Positions 1-10,800 of a stretch of 13,713 bases of DNA are shown piece after piece (the first letter of the stretch is position 1; every line of letters starts with the position of its first letter). The DNA is from Phoronis pallida. Its lineage: Eukaryota; Phoronida; Phoronidae. The notes under the pieces were generated by a model. The model was not told the DNA's origin and did no database searches. It was given only the letters and a program-made list of their open reading frames with translations. The DNA lies in NCBI GenBank assembly GCA_028565715.1, contig JAOXYC010136665.1:1-13713 (forward strand). Reading direction: 5' to 3'. The position numbers and the translations under genes are program-made.

Positions 1-470
1 CAACTACGATGATACGTTTTAAAAGTATCGTGTTTTTTATCATTGCAACATGGACATTGCTAAGAACCAGGAAAAATGTCATTTCTTTTAACAAATAAAC
101 CTAGCAATGAAAAAATTCAACTGAAATGAAAAAAATGTATTTCAACGCAAAACAATACATTTCAACTTAGCAAATTATGATGATTGTTAATATTTTGAAT
201 CAGCTACCATTATTAAATTAAGATGTAAAATGTAATAAATTTAACAATACATTTTACAACATATAGCATATTATGACAATGTTTTATTTTGAAATCAACT
301 CGTACATGATTTAAATGGAATGACTAAATGTTAAAACAATACAATGAATTTTGTCCATAGTCACGACCGCTCATTATTTGTAGTGTGAAGATAAAAACAA
401 ATGTGTGAATTTTTGTCTGAATTAAGACGCTCATTTAATTACCGTCACACAATGAATTTTATATATCAAT

Positions 471-636
471 ATACTGTCACACCGGGGTATAAGTCCACCC
501 TCTTTTTTGATGAAATCTCAATTTTGTGCCAGTAATAAAATGCATGTAAAATGGCACTCGGGTATAAGCCCACCCCGATTTTTGGGGCATTCCCAATCTA
601 TAAGCCCATGGGCTTATACCAGGGTGTGTACGGTAC
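471..636. repeat. Foldback (inverted-repeat) element with 20-bp perfect palindrome
   Basis: Outer arms are imperfect inverted repeats: TACTGTCACACCGGGGTATA at the left, against GGCTTATACC-AGGGTGTGTAC-GGTAC at the right. An inner exact 12-base inverted pair is GGTATAAGCCCA (551-562) and TGGGCTTATACC (609-620). The right part includes the perfect palindrome TATAAGCCCATGGGCTTATA (599-618). A CCCC...GGGG pair lies inside. No protein is encoded, so it looks like a small non-autonomous foldback/MITE. A relative lies at 8440-8887. Confidence 0.7.
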
Positions 637-1334
637 TTTAATTTTGCGCATTCACTTTAATTTTAAATTGTGTTAAGACGGTCATTTTTGAATGTTTCTA
701 GTTCTAGTGATTTTTTCCTAGTGGTAAGCTACAATTTTACTGAAGCCATCCCATATAATTTATAGTGTGCTCAAGATAAGATCAATTTTGGTGATCTTTT
801 TAAACTGAAATTTTGTTTATAAATGATTGTTACAGTGGTTGTTCACTAGCATACATCCAAACTCATGGCTGGCATTCTTGAAAAATCTTGATTACGCTTA
901 GTATTGATGGTTGTATGGATATTATGTTTCCAGATTGAAACAAAATTGGCACAATCAATGTCATTTATAGGTGGCTAATTTTGCATTGTGACACATTTTT
1001 AATGATGAAATATTACTAATAGTAAGTTTTCCATGGTGTGTGAGAAATTCATCTTAGTTTGCGTCAGTTGTTGTTGTGTAAATTGTTTTATTCATTTTAA
1101 TGTATGGTCATGTATTCAAATCTAACCGAAAGGTTACCAATAAAGCTATATATATATATCTTTTATTCTCCAGTTACAGAATGATAATTCATAATTGCAC
1201 ATAAAAAGAAAAAAATCTTCAAATGCAATTTTATAAAAAATATATAAATTAAGTGAACATTATGGTCAGTAGATTTACGACTCATAGATTTTGTGCTCAG
1301 ACAAATAATTCATTGTATAATGACTGTTGGTATC

Positions 1335-1694
1335 ATTTATACCAACCAGCATTTTGATGCAGAGCACTATTTTATGTTCTCATATGTTAAGTTCGTATCT
1401 TATCGCAATCTAAAATGTATTATCGAAAATAACACACTGTCACTCTGACGGATCACTGTATTCATACGCCCTAAAAAAATCCTCGTTTTTTCTTCGACAA
1501 CGTGCATCACTGTTTCATGTGAGAAAAAGAACAATAAACTCGTCGTCATTGAATAATAAATTTCTCAAAACTCGTTAAAATCCTCGCCAAAGGCTTGGAT
1601 TTTGACTCATTTTGAGAAATTTATTATTCAATGACACTAGTTAATTATCCTCTATATTTATACCAACCAGCATTTTGATGCAGAGCATTGTTTT
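1335..1694. repeat. Pair of 32-base direct repeats 321 bases apart
   Basis: The same 32 bases, beginning ATTTATACCAACCAGC and ending GATGCAGAGCA, occur at 1335-1366 and 1656-1687, with further similarity for about seven bases. The second copy ends 33 bases before exon A. The interval contains the hairpin at 1545-1635. This may be a local duplication or flanking remnants of an insertion; no target-site logic is clear. Confidence 0.8.
1545..1635. repeat. Hairpin element, 26-base perfect arms
   Basis: The left arm (1545-1570, starting GTCATTGAATAATAAATTTC) is the exact reverse complement of 1610-1635. The 39-base centre continues the pairing in part (AAAATCC against GGATTTT). No coding potential. 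It looks like a palindromic MITE or foldback insertion. Confidence 0.8.
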
Positions 1695-1720
1695 ATTATA
1701 ATTTATGCTTTAAATTTCAG

Positions 1721-1827
1721 TACTGTTTCGCCATCTACTACAAGAAGGAGGGTCAGCGTCAGTATGATTTACGGACTGACACTGACACCGAATGTACAGC
1801 ATGGATAGAAGCTATCAGGAATGCCAG
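1721..1827 (+). CDS. RASGRF: RasGRF exon A: C-terminal end of PH1
   Basis: The acceptor is ...TTTAAATTTCAG before 1721 and the donor is GTATGA at 1828. The exon starts in phase 0 and ends with two bases of a Ser codon (AG|T). It encodes [17 protein letters not shown], then a PH C-terminal helix with the invariant Trp ([11 protein letters not shown]), matching the last strand and helix of the RasGRF N-terminal PH domain. The open frame runs on through a trinucleotide repeat into the intron as an Asn tract. That extension is not coding, because a good donor precedes it and the next exon fits in phase. Confidence 0.93.
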
Positions 1828-1840
1828 GTATGAGTGCTTT

Positions 1841-1898
<58 letters not shown>

Positions 1899-4800
1899 TC
1901 CGTGCTTATATATACATAGCTCTTTTTATGCTTTACAATAATTATTATCCCAGGTTACGGAACTGTTCACTCAAATAGCATTATGCCAAAACACAGGAAA
2001 TTTATTGTTGAATTTTAATTGAAATTCTGATTTGTCACTTGAAAATTTGTCGGGCATAATTTGAAGTTCTGCTATTTAATGATCTTTTGAGTCTAGACAA
2101 GTTTTTTTTGCTTGTTTTAATTTATTTTTCAGTTTCTGATCTTAATATTGTTTGACAACCTACTCTGACTGTTAGAACAGTTGCCAACGTGCGGGAAAGA
2201 TTTGTTTCATAGCTTTGTAATAAAAACCTTCAAAGGTCAGTGGTGCACTGAATGTTGAGCTACCTGTTCAATCAAAATATGAGAATGGTGTGCATTCATT
2301 TGAATTTATAGACTTCGCTGCTGAAAATGATCCTTAAAAATAAAAATATTTTCACATTCTAAATATTTTACCGTAATTTCAGTTATGCACGCCTTGTAGA
2401 GCAGAAAGAACAGCTAGAGCAGAAACATCTACATTTACTACAAATATTAGACAGTGAACGACAGTCAAAGTGGCATTATGTCCAACAGACGGAGGAACTA
2501 CATCAAGAAGTCAAGAAGTTAAAAGCGGAAGTAAGTTAATGTTTAGTCTAGTAATTAATTAATATTCGGAGTGGCATTATGTCCAACAGACAGAGGAACT
2601 ACATCAAGAAGTCAAGAAGTTAAAAGCGGAAGTAAGTTAATGTTTAGTCTAGTAATTAATTAATATTCGGAGTGGCATTATGTCCAACAGACAGAGGAAC
2701 TACATCAAGAAGTCAAGAAGTTAAAAGCGGAAGTAAGTTGAATGTTATGTCTAGTAATTAATTAATATTCGGAGTTGCATTATGTCCAACAGACAGAGGA
2801 ACTACATCAAGAAGTCAAGAAATTAAAAGCGGAAGTAAGTTGAATGTTTAGTCTAGTAATTAATTAATATTCGGAGTTGCATTATGTCCAACAGACAGAG
2901 GAACTACATCAAGAAGTCAAGAAGTTAAAAGCGGAAGTAAGTTGAATGTTTAGTCTTGTGATTAATTAATATTCGGAGTTGCATTATGTCCAGCTTCGGC
3001 AAGAAATTAAAAGCGGAAGTAAGTTAAATGTTTAGTCTAGTAATTATTCCTGTATACAGACAACAAATTCTCCTGAATGCCCACAGACATTAATTACTTG
3101 AATGTCTCTTTGATATTTTTAAAAAAATGGTATAAATCCAAGAAAATCCAATTCTTACCAAAAATCTGTCTTTGTTTTAAGCTCAAAGAGTACAAGAGTG
3201 CGGGTGTACCAAGCAATTCAATAGACGAAGAAGAAAGTGATGAAATAAAGAAGATCAAGAAGGTTCAGAGTTTCTTCCGTGGTTGGTTGTGTCGACGACG
3301 ATGGAAACAGATCGTAGACGAGTACATACGGTCACCACATGCTGAGAGTATGAGGAAACGAAACAGTATTGTGTTCGGGATGGTGGAAGGTATTTTCATA
3401 TTTTTTGTTGAATTTTTTTTGTTTTCATTGACAATTTAAGTTTGACAGAGTTGCATGATGTTTAATTTGAGAAGACAAGAACATTTGGATGTCAACTAGG
3501 TATTTTTCTGCCTTTTTAAATTTTACTATCGGCCAATGAATGGCATACATTTATTTCATTAAAGATTGAAGAAGAAAAAACAAAGATGTTCTATAACTCA
3601 GTGTTGACAAAGTCTCCAATTGCTTGACTGACTTGAAACTTTGCTATAGGGTGATCGACAAAATGTTTCCCTGACTCCCAAAACATTGAAGATGACCAAC
3701 CAGCCACCATCACTTTATAACAGAAATTACTGGATTGTGTTTTGCCAATTGGAGGAAAAGAGTCATATATTGATAATAAATATTTTCACTTATATCCATT
3801 TTACTCACTAGTTTACTCACTATTGATATTTCTAGGTGAGGAAGAATATGTCAAAGATCTGTCAGCGATGGTGTCATGTTTTCTACGTCCGTTGAGGATG
3901 GCGGCAAGCTCAAAGAAGCCTCCAATAACTCACGAAGATGTCAACTCAATATTCCTTAATAGGTATCAGCAGTTGCAAATGGAGTAAAAATAATGATAAC
4001 TTTTAAGATGAGATTTTGAAGACCATACATTTATTTATAATCATTTGAAATTTTAAAGTCTTTTCTTTCTTTTTTTTAAAAGTTTTTATTTCTGTCATCT
4101 CACATTTACAGCAATACAATGCATATACATGATTTACACAAATGGCACTGACATAAAAACAGAGATCAAATACACTGGTTTGATTTACTACGTAATTTCT
4201 TAGCTAGTATGCATATTTTTGGTTAGGGTACCTATCAAAAAATGTCCATCCATGAAATTTTAAAGTCTTAATATCATCACCATCGTCATTTGTTCAGTAC
4301 AATATTAATAATTTATGCAGATCTGTCTAGAAATGTATTCTTTTTTAGTCTGAGTTCAAATATGACTCTTAAATGTCTATTTTCAGTCACAAATGAAGCT
4401 ATTTGTTGTTCTGAACAAAGAAAGTGCTCAATCCATATAATAAAAGGGTGTAAACTGTGATTTAAAAAAAGTCTTATTTCAACTTAAACTAGGTTACAAT
4501 TTTTTTGTTGATACTGTCTGTTATCTTGATTCATTTGTTTTGTGCTTTTCAGTGAAACCTTGCTGTTCCTGCATCAGATCTTTCTAAAAGGTTTGACAGC
4601 ACGCATGGAGAACTGGCCCACGCTAGTCCTAGGTGAGTGTACTGCCTCGATAAGCATGCCGCCATCTTGTTTCTTATCTCTGCTCGCTCTACTGTGTGTT
4701 ATCAACATACACTGTTGCATTCTGGGGAATTTGGTCCGCCATAACATTTGGAACACCTTGAGATTGAGAAATACTGAAATTTTGTGTTGGTGTTTGGTTA

Positions 4801-7800
4801 CTTGAGGTGATCCTTTGTAGAATGCTGGGGAATGTTCCACGAAACCTTGTCGAATAAAAAGACAAAGTTCATGGCAAAATAAGTTGTCATTTGCATATTT
4901 TGAAATAATTTTTATTCGTCAATTAAAGGAATCACCGTTGAATTACGAAAACCATGAATTTCTTATTTTTTCCCGATTTCTAAGTAGCAGACCAAATTTC
5001 TTGGAATGTAATGTCAAGATTGGAGTTGCATTTTGAATTGTTTGTTTTGCAGTGAACTTTTCTCAGAACCTTTTCTCCCTTTGCAGCGACAGGGCATGTT
5101 ATTGAAATCTTGTACAAACCTGCAAGCAATTATAATTTATATTTTGTGTTTTTTATGGACATCCAATCTTGAATTATGAACCAAAAGGGTGGGATTTGGA
5201 CAATTGAACAAGAAGTGCGCCAAATAGAAAGAATAATGCTGCTTTAACCACGATTTGTAGATTTGTGAGTAATTCACGACCAAATTTTCTTGTCCATATT
5301 CTTGGCATTTTGGTTGGACATTTCATTTGGAAGTTCTGTAAAACCACAAAGTGTCTATAATCACCTGGTGCAGGTTTGTAAGATGTTTTGATTATATGCC
5401 CTTCACTAACAATTTCAACCCTGAATGGTTGTAAGAATGAACATTGGTGAAAATCCCTGTGAAACATGGCTGCTTAGCTCCTCTCAGCTTTAGTCAGATC
5501 ATCAAAATATCTTTTAAGGAATGTGTGCCCCTCAAGCTAAGTTCAATCACAATGCTGGGGAATGTTGTAGCCGAAATATTTAAATTTCACGTCATGTGAA
5601 CTACAAAGATTTTATTTCTGAAGTCACAAAAAGATGACATTGCTTGATTTCTTGTTAGTCACTGAAACAGTAATTTATTATAATAGTGAAAATTAATGTA
5701 TTTGCATTATAATGAGGCAATAAGGAGATCCCTTCTTAGCCTTATTTAGTGGTTATTTTGATGACTGGAGCTAAGTGGCAATGTGTAAGAATCAAGTGAT
5801 AGACTTTCATTTGGTACTTTGCCTTCAAAATGTACCTAATGAAACGAGGCAATTTATACACACAACAAACATCCCAATATCTTGAATGTAGTAACGCATT
5901 TTCAAAACACATCTTACATAGCAATTGCTGTCGTCAAAAGGCAACCTGACTGTTCAGTATCGTGTAGTGTTTCACAAAGACACAAAAGTTCTATTAGCAC
6001 AAATTAGTAGGGGAGAACTGGGTCAGTTGGGATGGGCCTAAGTTGGAACAGTTCTTCCCCACTACCTGGTAGTTTTAGCGTTGGTTGGCAGTTTGCTGGA
6101 TGCTGGCTGTTAATTTGATTTTAAGCTCTTTCTTGGGCCTGGGTGGATTTTTCTGCAATATGGTATGAAATTTGATGTTCCTACTGATTTCTGTATTTGA
6201 GTGTTACCTTTGACTTTTGGTTTCTGATGTTTTTGCATGTGAAGGCATTAGTATTCATTGGTCAGAACATTATTTGTTATATTTTGATGGAAAAATGTCT
6301 TTGGGTCAGTTTTTAAATGAATATTTTTTCAGATGAAAGCAAATTTGATGTGAATCTCATGTTGGAAATTGGAAACTTTATTTTGTGGTGAAAGAATATG
6401 TTTAAGAGCATCCCGCCAAAATGTTATTTTTTCCAAATCAATTGTGTTAAAAACTTTCAAAAACAAATCCACAAAATGATAAGTTTGGGAAACAAGTTTT
6501 GGTGCATTTAGATATCGGAAAACAAATTAATGTGTGCTAGAGATATGCATGAAATTTTGTGTTTTATCCCATCTTTTATTTACTGTCAAACAATCTTTCT
6601 TATAATTTTGCTTGTTTGTTTCTTGTGAGTTTTCCATGAGCTAGTTTTGCATGCAACTGAACCTACTAGTCGACATTTATCGGGTGGCCCAAAAAACGTC
6701 CCCAAATTCAACGTCTTATATCTCCTAAACTTCACATTCTGAAACATTTGAAAGTCATCCTGATTTGCATCATGATAGTGGTAATTAGTAGCAACAATTT
6801 CAAAACAATGCATTAACAACTGTTGACAGGGCACCAAAATGGCAAGTCAAAATGTGCCGTTCCGGAATTGATTTATTTACGTCAAATAATGGCGTTTGAT
6901 GCGAGAATTGAGAAAAGTTCATTCTGACAAGGTACATTGATTTTAATGTACAGTACTACAAATAATGAATGTTTATGATTTCAATAGTGCAATTATTTTC
7001 ATGAGTTGAAAGGTTGGGCGAAGACGAGTTGAATAAACGGCCCAATCTTTCAACGAATGAAAATAATTGCACTATCGAACGAATGAAAACATTCATTATT
7101 TGTTTTATTTAACACCTTATTAAATCAAACCAACAAAAACATAATTTATATGATGATAGATCAACTTTTAATACGATTATTGAATTAGACGTGCAAATTT
7201 CTATCTATTGCTTTCATAAGATTAGACTATTTCACGTCTGATGACGTTACCGTTTAATGGATTGTTTTATTTGATGTCATGTGTTCAACAATCCTCCAAT
7301 CACACATGACAGATTTACTAAGGTGTTATTATATAATAAACACTTTTCAATGAATGCTTATGAAATTTGCAACAGAAACAAACAATGTGTATGTGCAAAG
7401 GTTTCTAAATTTTAAGTGCATTTTACAGAATACGTAGTTCAAAAGATACAAGCGAACAAATCATAGACGCAAACATAATAACTACGGAACCTAAAATGTC
7501 AACTCCTAATTTTGTTTTCCTTGCCGCGTGTCAACATAAGTATTAACACATTGGTGTGAAATGTTGGCTACTTGTTAGTAATGTAAGAGTGCTTACTAGG
7601 ATAACCTTTCAGCATTTTGGAAAGTTTGGTTTAGAAGATATGTCATGTTGAACTTGGAGACGTTTTTTTGGGCCACCTGATATATGTGAGATTACATGAC
7701 TTTTGTGTTGATAGGTTCATCACATGATTTAAAGTTACTGTCTCTTCATTTTGAAATCATTTCAATCAAACCTGATCAGTGTTATTTAAGATGAGGTGAG

Positions 7801-10800
7801 TTGTTCTAGAGAACATTCTGGAACAAATAAAAGTGTCTGTTTATGAAGCTTATGCATTCCTCCCTTATTGGGTTTTACACTTGGTGTCTCTAAATGGATT
7901 TTTGCATGACAAATTTACCATGCAACTTGAGCATTTTAAACCGTGCAAATAAAATACGCTCTCATTAGATGAAAGTTTCCTATTGCACAATGTTCCAAAC
8001 ATTGATAAATATCAAGTTTGTCAGATTAATTTTGTTTTAAAAAGCGTTGACATTTTCTGTTTTTTGTAAGAACAATTCTTTAACATTTGGCGACTTATTT
8101 CACTCTTTCTCACTTTTCTTTTCTCTGAAATTTGTAATGGTTTCTCATGTGTAATATTTATTTCTTCCAATAATTGGTGTTAAAATCACTAATTCTATTT
8201 TTGTGATTTTAACAACTTTTGTTAACGAGAGGATATTGTGCCAAACTACACAAATTATTTGTATGTTTGGATTGAGCGCCCATCAAGTCAGCCTTTTTCA
8301 GAGCAATTCAATGAGTATATCCTTAATATAAGAGTTAAACGATACTCACGACAATAAAATAAGGTACAATCGATAGCCTTGGACAACAACCTGTTGCCTT
8401 GTTCACTCATAATGGCTGCTGTATATACTTATTATGGCACAGTACTCACTCAGGTATCAAGCCCACCCTTTGCTTTAAGCCCACTCCTCAAGTTGGCTGG
8501 ATGATTATACACAAAGCAACTGTAACAACACTGAAGCGAAGCATATGCAGCTTACATTTTTAAATGACAAAAAATGTCCCAATCAATGAGCCATGGACAT
8601 ACACTGAATAAGCTATGAGCTTTTAAATACCATGGGCTTTTAAATAACATGGGCTTAAAAATACCATGGGCTTTTAACTAACATGGGCTTAAAAATACCA
8701 TGGGCTTACATTTGAATGAGCCATGAGATTATACCTGAGTAAGGCATGGGCTTATAAGTACCTGGGGCTTATACCTAAGTAAGCCTTTGGCCTATAAATC
8801 CCATGAGATTATACTGAATGAGTCATGGGCTTATAAATTCAATTGGTTTATAATTGCCATGGGCTTATACGCCTGAGGGCCAGTACCTCATCATTGGTTC
8901 ATTAATATTATTTCATTGTCATTGTCCACCCCTTTAGCTTAGTGTCATATGATTTATCTGGCTGCTCACTCCGTGTGTGTCGTTGTGTCCAAAGATGTTG
9001 TCATCCTTCATTAGTTTTTCTCTAAATTGGAAGTCCAGTTAGTTGCCGTACAGCTGTCTGTGGCTAGCAATGAGAAGTAGTGAAGGTTTCTTGAAAAATA
9101 TTATTTATGACTTGTTATATTCCTTATAAAAGCTGAAACTGTCTTGATTATTAATGGAAATAAAATCAAAGCGTTTGACCACGCCCAAAAAATTGGTAGA
9201 TTTTTCGAAAAACTTAACATGAAAAATAACTATGGACATAAAATAGTTGCAGCTTCTTTAGATCTTCATAGACAAATATCTCAAACAATTTGCAATTCTT
9301 ACACATTCTGTTCTGTGGAACCAAACCTCTTACAAACCTTTGCCAGAAGATTTAGCTTTTTAGCAGTCCAACCCACTCTTTTGCTACGGTTTATCCACAG
9401 AATTAACTGAAAAATATAAGAAACATTTAACATACAGTCCAACCCACTGGCAAAGGTTTAGTATAAAATCCACCCACAGAACAGACTGCAAAATATTCAA
9501 ATAAAAAATTTGACACAGAATTTACACACACAACGGAGGGAGCAGAGATGATTCTTGTTAACTTTATGCCGCTTGTTGTTATTTTATGAAATGTTTAGCC
9601 TATTAGCTTCTGGTTCTCTAGGCGATCTGTTCGACATGCTGCTGCCAATGCTGGGTATATATCAAGAATACGTGAGAAACCACCATTACAGTTTGCAGGT
9701 AAGTACTGTAAATATTCAGATTTATGCCCAACTCTGATTTATGTCCAGTTTGACTTGTTTGAAAATATCATTGCAAGAAATAGAAAAATTATGACAACCT
9801 TCTGTTTTGATGAGTGGCTTGTTTCACAACAGCTTTTTGGTCTGTCTGAAAATTGGTAGTCTGATTTAACCAAAATTTGTTTTTGTCAAAAATTATTTTG
9901 AATGGACCAATTTAACAACTTTCTTGGTAATGTGAATTGCTATGATAAGTGATACCATCGGTTAACATGTCTTACATATTTTTTACAGGTTTTAGCCGAG
10001 TATAAACAGAAGCCAGAGTTTAACGCCTTGCTCAAACGTTACGAGGAGAAACCAATTACTGAATCACGTGTTTTAGAGACATTCCTTACTTATCCTATGC
10101 ACCAGGTAAGTAACACACTTCCAAATAAATCATGGTCAACCATGGTCAGCCATGATTAACCATGGGTAATCAAGATTGACCATGGTCGTGTTTTGCAGGG
10201 GCAATTGTGTCAATAACAAAATAATAATTTGAAAAGACAGAAAAAAAAATGGAATTGTACTTGGAATGGAACCCAGGTCTTCTTGATTGCCCGGTCAGAT
10301 GCTCTACCAACTGAGCTATCCAGCTCGTACTATTTAGAGAAATATTATTGGATTAAATTTTGATTCTCAATAAATGCATTCTGGATGCAATGTCCATTTT
10401 TCAGTTTGACTGTTCATTGTAAGAACTGAGCATTGTATGCCTGTTTTTTTTTTGTGTTTTGAAAATGGTTTGAATTCATTGATATTTACTCATTTCAGAT
10501 TCCAAGATACATTGTTACCTTACATGATTTGTTAGCACATACACCTCATGATCACGTGGAGAGGAAAAGCTTGGAATTCGCTAAGAGTAAACTAGAAGAG
10601 TTATCCAGAGTAAGTCATAATTCGCTAAGAGTAAACTAGAAGAGTTATCCAGAGTAAGTTGTAATTCGCTAAGAGTAAACTAGAAGAGTTATCCAGAGTA
10701 AGTTATAGTAAAACCGTATTCATTCTTTATAGTATGTTTGATATTTTTCCAAGCCATGTAAGGCCTTTTTTGCTGGCTAATGTCCCAGTTTCTGTGGCAT

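Larger units (their letters stand above)
1..1720 (+). other. Intron (5' part of the window), no exon recognised
   Basis: This AT-rich stretch contains no open frame resembling the N-terminal PH strands that must precede exon A, so it is most simply intron. It holds a foldback element near 471-636, an AATAAAG followed by a short TA run at 1138-1159, a pair of 32-base direct repeats and a perfect-arm hairpin (each listed separately). Otherwise I see only AT-rich simple sequence. Confidence 0.7.
6680..7680. mobile_element. Non-autonomous TA-flanked TIR transposon (Tc1/mariner-like), 1,001 bp
   Basis: The left end reads TCGGGTGGCCCAAAAAACGT and the right end is its complement, ending GTTTTTTTGGGCCACCTGA. 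Similarity continues inward for roughly 85 bases per side, with few gaps: left ATATCTCCTAAACTTCA, right reverse complement ATATCTTCTAAACCAAA. A TA dinucleotide flanks each end (6678-6679 and 7681-7682), the target duplication expected for Tc1/mariner-type elements. There is no intact transposase. A decayed start is possible near 6839 (MASQNVPFR, then a stop), but weak. A long hairpin lies inside, so the element may be a composite. Confidence 0.82.
4633..9621 (+). other. Large intron (about 5 kb) between exons E and F
   Basis: The phase-1 intron is bounded by GTGAGT and TTCTCTAG. Short open frames on both strands have no recognisable protein features and are taken as noise. It contains a transposon at 6680-7680, a foldback element at 8440-8887, an inverted repeat at 9291-9494 and a small hairpin at 6010-6060. 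A 16-base repeat AATGCTGGGGAATGTT occurs at 4821-4836 and 5551-5566. The rest (most of 4633-6000, 6061-6677, 7683-8439 and 8888-9290) shows nothing I can identify. Confidence 0.85.

Noticed and set aside
1126-1165. Possible 3' end of a retroelement or of an upstream gene (AACCGAAAGGTTACCAATAA, then a TA run)
   Set aside because: AATAAAG with a TA microsatellite is suggestive, but no coding or other retroelement sequence was seen upstream.
1688-1978. 96-codon open frame with a poly-Asn tract
   Set aside because: Only the part from 1721 to 1827 is RasGRF coding. The Asn run is a microsatellite beyond a splice donor, and no true start codon precedes it.
2572-2631. 60-base mini-exons starting at the AG before TGG/TTG
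   Set aside because: The implied introns would be only 41 bases, shorter than most animal introns, and the AG lacks a pyrimidine tract. The 42-base version is less unlikely.
2979-3018. Unit 6 as an extra exon (CTTCGGCAAGAAATTAAA...)
   Set aside because: From the CCAG acceptor it is 25 bases, which breaks the phase needed to join exon C.
2471-3050. CRISPR-like array of regular repeats
   Set aside because: Units are contiguous copies of an exon end with no unique spacers, in an animal gene.
4542-4840. Open frames on both strands across exon E
   Set aside because: The + strand frame is exon E plus intron read-through; the - strand frame is its shadow.
5174-5467. 97-codon minus-strand open frame in the large intron
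   Set aside because: No recognisable domain, no neighbouring exon signals, and composition like the surrounding intron.
6586-6837. Minus-strand open frame across the left end of the TA-flanked element
   Set aside because: It runs through the terminal inverted repeat and has no protein features.
6839-6926. Start of a transposase (MASQNVPFR..., then [17 protein letters not shown] in another frame)
   Set aside because: Stops and a frameshift occur within 12 codons, and no DD(E/D) region was found. Too weak to call a pseudogene.
10241-10330. Functional tRNA gene on the minus strand
   Set aside because: The acceptor stem does not pair and the anticodon loop is irregular, despite good A and B boxes.
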